From Halomicronema sp. CCY15110 (lineage in GTDB: Bacteria > Cyanobacteriota > Cyanobacteriia > Phormidesmidales > Phormidesmidaceae), in the NCBI RefSeq assembly GCF_016888165.1, contig NZ_JACSWC010000203.1, forward strand, positions 1 through 64,000: a stretch of DNA of 64,000 bases. Direction: 5' to 3'. Below, in pieces: positions 56,521 to 64,000 of this stretch; position 1 is the first letter of the stretch, and each line of letters begins with the position of its first letter. The position numbers and the translations under genes were made by a program. Under the pieces are notes generated by a model. That model was not told the origin of the DNA. It ran no database searches and saw only the letters and a list, made by a program, of their open reading frames with translations.

Positions 56521-56793
56521 TCGCAAAGCATCGTCGAAGTGTCAGAAAACTCCGTGCGCAAAACGCATTTGGAGTTTGGCGATCGCTGTCAGGCTGACGC
56601 AATGTTCAGTCTGCAACCAGAAGACGGCAAAACTCATATCATTTGGTCACCTGATGCAGATATGCGAGACGGCGTCAGCACCCTTCAGCAACCGATCAGT
56701 ACCTATGGTGGGTTTTTCATGGACGCTAGGATAGACCGGGAATATGAGACGGGACTCAAAAAACTTAAAGCATTGATAAAAGAGACAACGTGA
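56521..56793 (+). pseudogene. C-terminal fragment of an SRPBCC family protein
   Basis: About 90 codons resembling the end of SRPBCC/polyketide-cyclase proteins: RKTHLEFGDRCQADAMFSL, THIIWSPDADM, TYGGFFMDARIDREYETGLK and KKLKAL. The N-terminal half, with its start, is missing; the open frame upstream (from 56161) has no similarity and low-complexity sequence. I read this as a remnant. Confidence 0.55.
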
Positions 56794-56823
56794 GGGAGTG
56801 CTGCAGCAATAATTTCAATCTGC

Positions 56824-57117
56824 TTAATATTGGCCCTGAACCGGTTCGCCCTCGCGAGACATCAGATCTCGGTAAGCAAAGCTGTCGCCTTCATACATCA
56901 TGGAAGCGCTCTGTAGCGGCGCACCATCAAACACCTGATCCAGGTACAGCACGTAATTGCTCATCAAAAAATAAACTGACATCATCGCCACTGCCGAGGA
57001 AGCGACCAAAAAACCTGCCAGCATGAAGGAGAACTCCTGACTTTTCACCGCTTGTTCCATCAGACGCAGTGCCCAAGCGACCAAGGCGATAACGACAATA
57101 ACAGTGAGGAGGAGCAT
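56824..57117 (-). CDS. Small membrane protein, hypothetical
   Basis: A 97-residue protein with two hydrophobic segments (MLLLTVIVVIALVAWALRL and FMLAGFLVASSAVAMMSVYFLM) and a hydrophilic C terminus ending VQGQY. No family recognised. The AT-rich upstream DNA (57130-57190) could hold its promoter. Confidence 0.6.
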   Translation of the reverse strand: MLLLTVIVVIALVAWALRLMEQAVKSQEFSFMLAGFLVASSAVAMMSVYFLMSNYVLYLDQVFDGAPLQSASMMYEGDSFAYRDLMSREGEPVQGQY

Positions 57118-57386
57118 ACAGGTGCCTGGTAGGTCTCTTACCTTTACATTAAACAGTTTATGTTAAGCAGTGTAACAGGAATTTAATGAAGTTGTTAGCT
57201 TTTGGGCGATCGCTCTTGTTACCGTGCCACGGCGCATTGACGGATTCCAAGCCAGTTCAGCATCTGCACAATGAGGCTCCGACGGGCTCCGATGATGGAG
57301 ATGTCGCCCTGCGGCCCTCATAGAAGATAGGCTCAGTCACAGAATCTTGGGAATCTGACCCTACTGCGCCTAACTGGCAACGGCAG

Positions 57387-58160
57387 CTAGGCGGCAGGTC
57401 GAGTAGGGATCTGATGCTCCGCTAGGTAAGTTTTAATTTCATCGACGGTGAGCTGCCCGTAGTGGAGCAGCGAGGCGAGTAGGGCGGCTTCGGCTTGGCC
57501 CGTGGTCAAGGCTTCATAAATATGTTGGCAATTGCCTGCCCCACCAGAGGCAATCACAGGCACATCCACTTGTGTCGCGATCGCTTGGGTCAGGGGCAGG
57601 TCATAGCCCGCTTGGGTGCCATCGGCATCCATGCTAGTGATTAGCAGCTCTCCAGCGCCACGCCGCACGACATCTTTGGCCCATGCCACCGCGTCCAATC
57701 CGGTATTTTGCCGTCCCCCGCGCACGTACACATCCCAACCGAGATGGTCGGTAGCCTCGCGCTTGCGGGCATCGATCGCCACCACAATGCATTGATCCCC
57801 AAAGCGATCGCTAGCCTGATCAATCAGTTCTGGCTGGCGCACGGCGGCTGAGTTAATGCTGACTTTATCGGCTCCGGCCCTTAACAATTGTTTGATTTGT
57901 TCTAAGGAATTAATGCCGCCGCCGACCGTGAGGGGAATGAACACCTGATCTGCCGTGCGATAAACCACATCCAGCAAGATGGCTCGGTCTTCGTGGGTGG
58001 CGGTGATATCTAAAAACACGAGTTCATCGGCCCCCGCATCGTTATAGGCCTGAGCCAGTTCCACCGGGTCGCCAGCATCGCGCAAATCCACAAAGTTGAC
58101 CCCTTTGACGACCCGCCCAGCGTTCACATCCAGACAGGGAATTATCCGCTTTGCCAGCAT
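57387..58160 (-). CDS. hisF: Imidazole glycerol phosphate synthase subunit HisF
   Basis: A 257-residue TIM-barrel cyclase. With HisH it turns PRFAR and ammonia into IGP and AICAR in histidine synthesis. Visible: [12 protein letters not shown] with catalytic Asp near the N terminus, [36 protein letters not shown] (second catalytic Asp), [12 protein letters not shown] and VIASGGAGN. The start ATG at 58160 is the family norm; an in-frame GTG two codons upstream is possible. HisH is not adjacent. Confidence 0.96.
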   Translation of the reverse strand: MLAKRIIPCLDVNAGRVVKGVNFVDLRDAGDPVELAQAYNDAGADELVFLDITATHEDRAILLDVVYRTADQVFIPLTVGGGINSLEQIKQLLRAGADKVSINSAAVRQPELIDQASDRFGDQCIVVAIDARKREATDHLGWDVYVRGGRQNTGLDAVAWAKDVVRRGAGELLITSMDADGTQAGYDLPLTQAIATQVDVPVIASGGAGNCQHIYEALTTGQAEAALLASLLHYGQLTVDEIKTYLAEHQIPTRPAA

Positions 58161-58308
58161 AATCACTCACCATAGCCACCGTTGGGGGGTGGGAATTTAT
58201 TTTCGCTATCTACCTTAGTCCAGGATGGCGCAAGACGCTGATAAACTGTGGATTGGTCGGCGTTAGCGCCGATAATAAATCTCTCATTTTCAGGTGGTTA
58301 GGTTAGGC

Positions 58309-58509
58309 ATGGCCTTAGAAATTGGACAACAGGTGAAAGTTCTACGGTTGCGCGATCGCGTCGCCCCAGACGTCGCTGAGCGACTCGGCAAAACCGGCGT
58401 CATTCGTCAATTTAGGATGGTGGATGGCAGCGGTGTTGGGGTTGTAGTTGAGTTCGACAGCAACTATTCCACCTGGTTTTTTGAAGACGAATTGTCCCCG
58501 GTTCAATAA
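58309..58509 (+). CDS. DUF2862 family protein
   Basis: A 66-residue cyanobacterial protein: MALEIGQQVKVLRLRDRV, GKTGVIRQFRMVDG, ending WFFEDELSPVQ. The fold is probably a small SH3-like barrel. Function unknown. ATG at 58309 preferred; a GTG 15 nt upstream is in frame. 41 nt ahead of the ArsA-like gene, so possibly co-transcribed. Confidence 0.85.
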   Translation: MALEIGQQVKVLRLRDRVAPDVAERLGKTGVIRQFRMVDGSGVGVVVEFDSNYSTWFFEDELSPVQ

Positions 58510-58550
58510 TTGAATAGATTGAACTTAGCGTTACTCAATAAATAAGACCT

Positions 58551-59639
58551 GTGCCTCAAATTTTGACCTTTCTTGGGCAATCGCGCAGTAGCTGTGCGAT
58601 CGCCTCCGTTGCTTTTGCACGGCAATTAGCGCAGCAGGGGGCGCGGATCCTCTGGATGACTCAAGATACGGGGCCATTGCCAGCCGCGCTCTGGGGCCAG
58701 CCCTTAGCGACCGAGGCCCAAGCCTGCGGGGCCAACTTGTGGACACTACAACTCCAGTCGGCCCAGCTCCTCGAAAAAAGCTGGGAAGTGGTCAAAGGCA
58801 TTGAGGCGCAGTATCTGCGGAATCCTTTGCTAAAGCAGGTCTTTGGTCAGGAGCTCGTGTTGCTGCCCGGCATGGAAGATGCGCTGACCCTGGATGCCAT
58901 TCGCGTGCTGTATGACAGCCAAGAGTATGACTATCTCATTGTGGACAGCGTCTCGGCCAAGGCGTCGCTGCGGATGTGGGGCTTGCCCGAGCAGATGGAC
59001 TGGTATATTCGGCGCTTTCAAAAGGTGCTGACCGAGTCGGAGTTGGCCCAAACCCTGTCGCCCTTTATTCAGCCCATCGCGGGGGCGGTGCTCAATATCA
59101 GTGGCAGCCAAAATTCCATCAATCAACCAGTACAGCAAGCTCGCGACTTCCTGGCAGCGGGACGGCAGGTGGTGCAGTCGGCAGCGCACCATCTGAGCTT
59201 TTTGGTTACCACGGCGGAGCCCGGCGATGCGGCCATGGCGCGTTATCTCTGGGGCAGTTCGCAGCAAATTGGGATGACCGTTGGGGGCGCGATCGCGTAT
59301 CAAGCTCAACTGGACGACCAAGCCTTTGCCCCTTTATCCATTCATGACCTGCCAACGCTGACTGAAGACCATTGGCAACCGCTCATGGCCGCCGTTCCCA
59401 GTCTGGATGCGGCGGTACAAAATGCCCCGGCTCCGGTGACAATTGATGAGGCAGAAAAACAGGTCAAGCTCTTTCTGCCTGGCTTCAGCAAGGCCGATAT
59501 TGACCTGACGCAATATGGCCCGGAAGTCACAGTGACCGCGGGCGACCAGCGGCGCAATTTATTCTTGCCCGCCAGCCTCAAAAACCGTTCGGTGACGGGG
59601 GCGAAGTTTCAGGAAGACTACCTCATCTTGTCGTTTTAA
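58551..59639 (+). CDS. ArsA/Get3-like protein with degenerate P-loop and HSP20-like tail
   Basis: A 362-residue protein. The first ~270 residues have the ArsA/Get3 fold: LTFLGQSRSSCAIASVAFAR at the N terminus is where the deviant Walker A (GKGGVGKT) should be, but Gly-Lys-Thr is missing. YDYLIVDSVSAKASLRMW is the switch region. The last ~70 residues form an alpha-crystallin/HSP20-like ArsA tail (VTIDEAEKQVKLFLPGFSKADI ... LFLPASLKNRSVTGAKF). The family sorts tail-anchored proteins or acts as a chaperone; this member probably no longer hydrolyses ATP. GTG start. Confidence 0.85.
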   Translation: MPQILTFLGQSRSSCAIASVAFARQLAQQGARILWMTQDTGPLPAALWGQPLATEAQACGANLWTLQLQSAQLLEKSWEVVKGIEAQYLRNPLLKQVFGQELVLLPGMEDALTLDAIRVLYDSQEYDYLIVDSVSAKASLRMWGLPEQMDWYIRRFQKVLTESELAQTLSPFIQPIAGAVLNISGSQNSINQPVQQARDFLAAGRQVVQSAAHHLSFLVTTAEPGDAAMARYLWGSSQQIGMTVGGAIAYQAQLDDQAFAPLSIHDLPTLTEDHWQPLMAAVPSLDAAVQNAPAPVTIDEAEKQVKLFLPGFSKADIDLTQYGPEVTVTAGDQRRNLFLPASLKNRSVTGAKFQEDYLILSF

Positions 59640-59857
59640 GCCGACTCGGCACCAGGGTGTGGGCGATCGCGGCCCCCGATCAGGCCCGCGCCGGATGCAA
59701 ATTTGTGGAGGATCGAACACTCCAAATAACGAAGTTTTGAGTTACCTTACTAACTTTGCAGTGATTTTCGAGGGCGTCTCGACTGGGTCACCCGTTTTCC
59801 GGTCATCCATCGCCCAAATCGCCCATCACCAACGCAGATACCTATCGGAGATTTTAT

Positions 59858-60859
59858 ATGGCTGACCCCGTATCTGAAGCACCTCAAGAAGCAGCAATGG
59901 AAGCTGCGAAAGGGAGCAAAGCGCGCCAGCTCCTGGGCATGAAAGGGGCGGGATCGGGCGAAACCTCCATTTGGAAAATTCGCCTCCAGCTCATGAAGCC
60001 CATCACCTGGATTCCCCTCATCTGGGGAGTCGTGTGTGGGGCCGCGTCCTCGGGCCAGTACGTCTGGAGTCTGGAATATGTGTTGATCGCTGCCGCCTGT
60101 ATGTTGATGTCGGGGCCATTGCTGACGGGCTACACCCAGACCATTAACGACTTTTACGATCGCGAAATCGACGCCATTAACGAGCCCTACCGACCGATTC
60201 CGTCGGGGGCCATTGCCATTCCCCAGGTGGTGGTGCAAATTTTGGTGCTGCTGGTGGCCGGTGTTGGTGTGGCTTACGCCCTCGACCAGTGGGCGGGGCA
60301 TGAATTCCCCACCATTACCGTGCTGGCGATCGGTGGATCGTTTCTCTCCTATATCTACTCCGCTCCGCCGTTGAAGCTGAAGCAAAATGGCTGGCTCGGC
60401 AACTATGCCCTAGGCGCGAGCTACATCGCTTTACCTTGGTGGGCAGGACATGCCCTGTTTGGTGAGTTAAACCTAACGATTATGCTACTGACGCTGTTTT
60501 ACAGCCTCGCGGGCCTGGGCATCGCAATTGTGAATGATTTCAAAAGTGTGGAGGGCGATCGCCAGCTAGGGCTCAAATCTTTGCCCGTCATGTTTGGGGT
60601 CGGCACCGCCGCCTGGATTTGCGTGTTGATGATTGATCTGTTCCAGGGGGGCGTGGCCGCCTACTTGATGAGCATTCACCAAAACCTGTATGCCGTCATT
60701 CTGGTACTGCTGATCATTCCGCAAATCACCTTTCAGGACATGTATTTTTTGCGGAATCCTTTGGAAAATGACGTGAAATATCAGGCTAGCGCCCAGCCGT
60801 TTCTGGTATTGGGCATGTTGGTGACGGGCCTTGCCTTGGGCCACTCGGCTCTGGTGTAA
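59858..60859 (+). CDS. chlG: Chlorophyll synthase ChlG
   Basis: A 333-residue UbiA-type membrane prenyltransferase. It attaches the phytyl or geranylgeranyl tail to chlorophyllide a in the last step of chlorophyll synthesis, in the thylakoid. Motifs: the N-terminal IRLQLMKPITWIPLIWGVVC, the metal/diphosphate site NDFYDREIDAINEPYRPIPS, and the second aspartate site NDFKSVEGDRQLGLKSLP. About nine membrane helices. GGAG lies ~8 nt before the ATG. Length normal. It is the clearest evidence for a cyanobacterial source. Confidence 0.97.
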   Translation: MADPVSEAPQEAAMEAAKGSKARQLLGMKGAGSGETSIWKIRLQLMKPITWIPLIWGVVCGAASSGQYVWSLEYVLIAAACMLMSGPLLTGYTQTINDFYDREIDAINEPYRPIPSGAIAIPQVVVQILVLLVAGVGVAYALDQWAGHEFPTITVLAIGGSFLSYIYSAPPLKLKQNGWLGNYALGASYIALPWWAGHALFGELNLTIMLLTLFYSLAGLGIAIVNDFKSVEGDRQLGLKSLPVMFGVGTAAWICVLMIDLFQGGVAAYLMSIHQNLYAVILVLLIIPQITFQDMYFLRNPLENDVKYQASAQPFLVLGMLVTGLALGHSALV

Positions 60860-61003
60860 GACACTTGGGGAGTCGCCGTTCGGGGATTGTCGATACAATC
60901 CGAAGGCTGATCACGGTTTCTCGGACAGCGTCTCTGGTATAGAGTGTGCTGAAGCGATCGCGGTAATGTTTCAATGTCAGTTGGTGAGAGGCTAAGTTGA
61001 GTC

Positions 61004-63406
61004 GTGGCTAATACTTTCGTTCAACGATTCAGACAATTATTTGCCAGTTCTAAAGTGGCTGATTCAGCACTGCCAGATCAGGGGCAAGTGATGGCTAACT
61101 CATCGTCAGCGGCGCAACGGCAAATATATCCCCCACCCGCGACGGCTACCGAATCCGAGCCCGAGCCCCGACCCCCCTATCGCCGTCCCCTCTACTACCG
61201 CCCCCTGTTTTGGCTGGTGGTGGTGGTGGGAGCCGTCGGTGCCACCGGCGTGAGTCGGGCCTATCGGATCTGGCAAGCAACGGAGGCCGAGCTGCCAGCC
61301 GTCACCGACTTAACAACCTTTGAGCGGCAGGGCACCATTACAATCACCTCAGCGGATGGCGTCATTCTGCAAAAGATTGGTCCCGCCACCCGAGAAAAAA
61401 TTGAGTATGAAGATATTCCCGACACGCTGATTGCCGCCTTTATCGCATCGGAAGATCGACGCTTTTATGAGCACAGCGGCATTGACTACCAGGGCATTGC
61501 GCGAGCCACCCTGGCCAATGTGCGCCAGCGCGACGTCGTGGAGGGCGCTAGCACTATCACTCAGCAGCTGGCCCGGATTGCGTTTCTGGATCAGGAGCGG
61601 AGTTTGCAGCGCAAAGCCAGGGAAGCGCTGCTAGCCCTCAAGATTGAAGATGAGTTTACGAAAGCCGATATTATTGAGCGCTATCTCAACCTCGTCTATC
61701 TCGGGGCGGGAGCCTACGGGGTGGCCGATGCCGCCTGGATTTACTTTGGCAAGCCAGTAGAGGACCTGACCCTATCGGAAGCGGCGCTGATTGCGGGGAT
61801 GGCTCCAGCCCCCAGTGCCTATTCACCTTTGGTCGATCCGCAGGCAGCGGAAGCCCAGCGCAATGTGGTGATTCGCCGCATGTTAGAAAATGAGAAAATT
61901 ACGCAGTCAGAGGCCACTGCGGCCCTAGCGGAGACAGTCGCCACGACGCCCAATGAGCCGAAGTTTCTCTACAGCGAATTTCCCTATTTCACGATTTTTG
62001 TGCAGCAGCAGCTGAGTGAGATCTTGCCGCCAGAAGTGGTCGAAGCGGGGGGACTCACGGTGGAAACGACCCTCAACACCGACTGGCAAAAGAAAGCTCA
62101 GGAAACCGTTAATGAGACGGTCGCCACGGTGGGCAGTCGCCAGCGGTTTAGCCAAGCGTCGTTAGTGGCGGTTGATCCACGCAATGGGGAAATTAAGGCG
62201 ATTATCGGTGGCACCGACTTTAACGACAGCCAATTTAACCGGGCGACCCAAGCCCTGAGGCAACCGGGCTCCACGTTTAAGACGTTTGTGTATGCGACGG
62301 CGATCGCCACGGGCATGTCGCCTTACAAAACCTATGCCGATGCCAAATTTGTGGTTGACGGCTACGAACCCAAAAATTACAGCGGCAAATATAGCGGCAC
62401 GGTCTCCATGCGCCAAGCATTGACTTCTTCCGTCAATATTGTGGCAGTCAAAGTCTTAATTGATGTGGGCTTTGATCCGGTCATTAACATGGCCCAACGC
62501 ATGGGCATCGAATCAGAACTGCGCCCGACCTATTCCCTGGCCCTGGGCGCGTCTGAAGTGACTCTGTTGGAACTGACCAGCGCCTACGGCACCCTAGCGC
62601 GTCAGGGCAAACACCATCCCGTGCATAGCATTCGACGTGTCCGCGACAGCTCGGGCCAAGTTATTTACGAAATTGATAACACCCCAACCCAAGCTGTCGA
62701 TGAAACGACGGCGGCGATCATGACCTGGATGCTGCGAGGTGTAGTTGAAGGCGGCACTGGCGGTCGAGCTTACGTGGGTCGTCCCGTGGCGGGTAAAACG
62801 GGGACTTCGGAGAACGATCGCGACCTGTGGTTTATCGGCTACATTCCCCAGTTGGCAGTGGGCATTTGGCTGGGTAATGACGACAATAGTCGCACTTGGG
62901 GGGCGAGTAGCTCAGCCGCCGCCACCTGGGGCGATTTTGTTTCTAAGCTGGTGGATGAAATTCCCGAAGAAGACTTTCCCCCTTTACCGCAGCTCGCGGG
63001 TCGGAAGGGCAGTATTGAAGCCGATCCGGTCAAACCCGGTCGAGTCAGAGCCGCCGATGCATCGAATGATGACGATGACGAGGCGGCGGCCGAGCGTGCG
63101 ACAACTGAGCCCGCAGCCTCGGACGCTGCCGACCCAGTAACCGATACAGCCCCTAGGGATGCCAGCCCGGCTCGCGAAGCTCCAGACTTGCCCGACGAGC
63201 CCGCTCCGGCTCCCGTTCCCGTTCCCGAAGCGCCTGCCCCTGCCCCAATTCCAGAACCGGCTCCGGCTCCGGCTCCCATCCCCGCGCCCGCCGCCCCAGA
63301 ACCAGCACCCGCGCCGCCGCCCGCCCCAGAACCGGCACCCGCTCCGGCACCCGCCCCGGCCCCGGCACCCGCCCCAAGCCCAGCCCCTCCGGCTGAGGAA
63401 GGTTAG
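61004..63406 (+). CDS. Class A penicillin-binding protein (PBP1A type)
   Basis: An 800-residue bifunctional peptidoglycan synthase. A cytoplasmic N terminus (Pro-rich) is followed by one membrane helix (~70-90, LFWLVVVVGAVGATGVS). The glycosyltransferase domain (~110-290) has FIASEDRRFYEHSGIDYQGI and GASTITQQLAR. The transpeptidase domain (~330-640) has SxxK in PGSTFKTF, SSVN and KTGTSE. The last ~120 residues are almost only Ala, Pro, Glu and Val in Ala-Pro repeats. It polymerises and cross-links glycan strands. The start codon is GTG. Confidence 0.93.
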   Translation: MANTFVQRFRQLFASSKVADSALPDQGQVMANSSSAAQRQIYPPPATATESEPEPRPPYRRPLYYRPLFWLVVVVGAVGATGVSRAYRIWQATEAELPAVTDLTTFERQGTITITSADGVILQKIGPATREKIEYEDIPDTLIAAFIASEDRRFYEHSGIDYQGIARATLANVRQRDVVEGASTITQQLARIAFLDQERSLQRKAREALLALKIEDEFTKADIIERYLNLVYLGAGAYGVADAAWIYFGKPVEDLTLSEAALIAGMAPAPSAYSPLVDPQAAEAQRNVVIRRMLENEKITQSEATAALAETVATTPNEPKFLYSEFPYFTIFVQQQLSEILPPEVVEAGGLTVETTLNTDWQKKAQETVNETVATVGSRQRFSQASLVAVDPRNGEIKAIIGGTDFNDSQFNRATQALRQPGSTFKTFVYATAIATGMSPYKTYADAKFVVDGYEPKNYSGKYSGTVSMRQALTSSVNIVAVKVLIDVGFDPVINMAQRMGIESELRPTYSLALGASEVTLLELTSAYGTLARQGKHHPVHSIRRVRDSSGQVIYEIDNTPTQAVDETTAAIMTWMLRGVVEGGTGGRAYVGRPVAGKTGTSENDRDLWFIGYIPQLAVGIWLGNDDNSRTWGASSSAAATWGDFVSKLVDEIPEEDFPPLPQLAGRKGSIEADPVKPGRVRAADASNDDDDEAAAERATTEPAASDAADPVTDTAPRDASPAREAPDLPDEPAPAPVPVPEAPAPAPIPEPAPAPAPIPAPAAPEPAPAPPPAPEPAPAPAPAPAPAPAPSPAPPAEEG

Positions 63407-63516
63407 AAGGGGGCTCAAACATCGCACACCAGTAGGTTTCAGCCGCCGCGATGGGGAGTAGAGCCGCCCCTTCCAGTGAGCGGCAACGCCAAGAAAAAAC
63501 CGAGGAACTGATGAGG

Positions 63517-63538
63517 CCCAGCCGATTAGGCTGGGTTT
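63517..63538 (+). terminator. Rho-independent terminator after the PBP gene
   Basis: CCCAGCC pairs with GGCTGGG across GATTA and is followed by TTT. Short T tract; could serve both flanking convergent genes. Confidence 0.6.
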
Positions 63539-63578
63539 GCCATTGCGGGCGGAATTTGATGGTTCAGCGGTGGCAGCC

Positions 63579-63944
63579 TCAGGTTTGGGACAGCTCGATA
63601 ATATTGCCGTCAGGATCTTGAGTGAACAAGGCGGCTCGGCCTGAGGCGCTCATTTGTAGCGGATAGCCTTGAGCATCCAAGCGGGCTTTGAAGACGGATA
63701 AGTCATCGACTTGTAGGGCAACGTGGGGGTTACGTCCCCACTGGTCGGGGCGGGGACAGGGGGCTTGCCAAGCCTCAGCCTGCATCAAATGCAGTTGAAA
63801 CTCGCCCACCTGCAACCAGTAGCCCGGAAAATTGAGCGATCGCGGGGCAACGGGCAACCCCAACAGGTCGCGATAAAACCCCAAACTGCGCTCCAAATCG
63901 CTGACGAGGAGCGCCACATGGAGCGATCGCATTACAGTAGCCAT
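63579..63944 (-). CDS. VOC family (glyoxalase/bleomycin resistance fold) protein
   Basis: A 121-residue vicinal-oxygen-chelate protein with two beta-alpha-beta-beta-beta modules: LHVALLVSDLERSLGFYRDL at the N terminus and NPHVALQVDDLSVFKARLDA in the second half, ending DPDGNIIEL. The His and Glu metal ligands are present (His in LHVALL, Glu in the final strand). ATG at 63944 is preferred because AAGGGTG lies ~8 nt upstream; in-frame starts exist 18 nt up and 12 nt down. Substrate unknown. Confidence 0.88.
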   Translation of the reverse strand: MATVMRSLHVALLVSDLERSLGFYRDLLGLPVAPRSLNFPGYWLQVGEFQLHLMQAEAWQAPCPRPDQWGRNPHVALQVDDLSVFKARLDAQGYPLQMSASGRAALFTQDPDGNIIELSQT

Positions 63945-64000
63945 GAATTTCACCCTTGGCACATCATGACAGTTCTAGCGCAGGTGCTCTCTATCCTCTA

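Overview
The window is chromosomal DNA from a cyanobacterium. It encodes chlorophyll synthase (ChlG), the photosystem II subunit Psb30, a CpcS/CpeS-type phycobiliprotein lyase, two GUN4-domain proteins and cyanobacterial small families (DUF3611, DUF2862, DUF3124). The HIP1 octamer GCGATCGC occurs all along it. The genus cannot be fixed from the sequence alone. Most of the window is moderately GC-rich housekeeping DNA. Two stretches are clearly more AT-rich and look acquired or decaying: about 28.95-31.2 kb and about 42.8-44.4 kb.

Layout. 0-4.4 kb: a TPR protein, an M20 amidohydrolase, the tiny psb30 gene and a cysteine-cluster protein. 4.6-8.9 kb: a co-directional set of Anbu proteasome-like peptidase, circularly permuted ATP-grasp enzyme, alpha-E protein and transglutaminase-like protein, a neighbourhood predicted to make and process a peptide-type product. 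8.9-12.1 kb: a metallophosphoesterase, a gamma-glutamylcyclotransferase-fold protein and an NhaS3-like antiporter. 12.3-16.5 kb: a tandem duplication of a secreted-protein gene with its long upstream region. The downstream copy has a signal peptide and a PEP-CTERM tail. The upstream copy has lost the signal peptide and gained five C-terminal repeats. 16.5-21.3 kb: a zinc-ribbon membrane protein, an SRPBCC protein, a HerA-like ATPase and tRNA-Ser(GCU). 21.3-26 kb: a type I secretion pair (HlyD adaptor and an ABC exporter with cNMP-binding and inactive C39-like domains). 26.4-28.5 kb: two overlapping GUN4 genes, followed by a 98-bp tandem repeat. 28.9-31.2 kb: an AT-rich module of a TRAFAC-type GTPase and a single-TM partner with ATGA overlap, beside a broken DUF5615 toxin gene. 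31.2-39.2 kb: an ABC exporter, a small hypothetical, an MscS channel, a stress-type membrane protein, an alpha/beta hydrolase and Ffh. 39.4-45 kb: a GAF-like protein, a bilin lyase, a frameshifted GT61 glycosyltransferase and a DUF3611 protein. 45.2-52.5 kb: TldD with a Fe-S type PD-(D/E)XK nuclease, a DUF3124 lipoprotein, a TrkA-type K+ regulator facing a CPA1 antiporter, BioF and a TRIC-type channel. 52.5-64 kb: a 1202-residue membrane/hydrolase protein of unknown role, a SRPBCC remnant, HisF, DUF2862, an ArsA-like ATPase with HSP20 tail, ChlG, PBP1A and a VOC protein.

No CRISPR array, rRNA, intact transposase or prophage was seen. The best candidates for undescribed biology are the GTPase/membrane partner pair, the divergence of the PEP-CTERM paralogue into a possible type I secretion substrate, the Anbu cluster and the large multi-domain membrane hydrolase.
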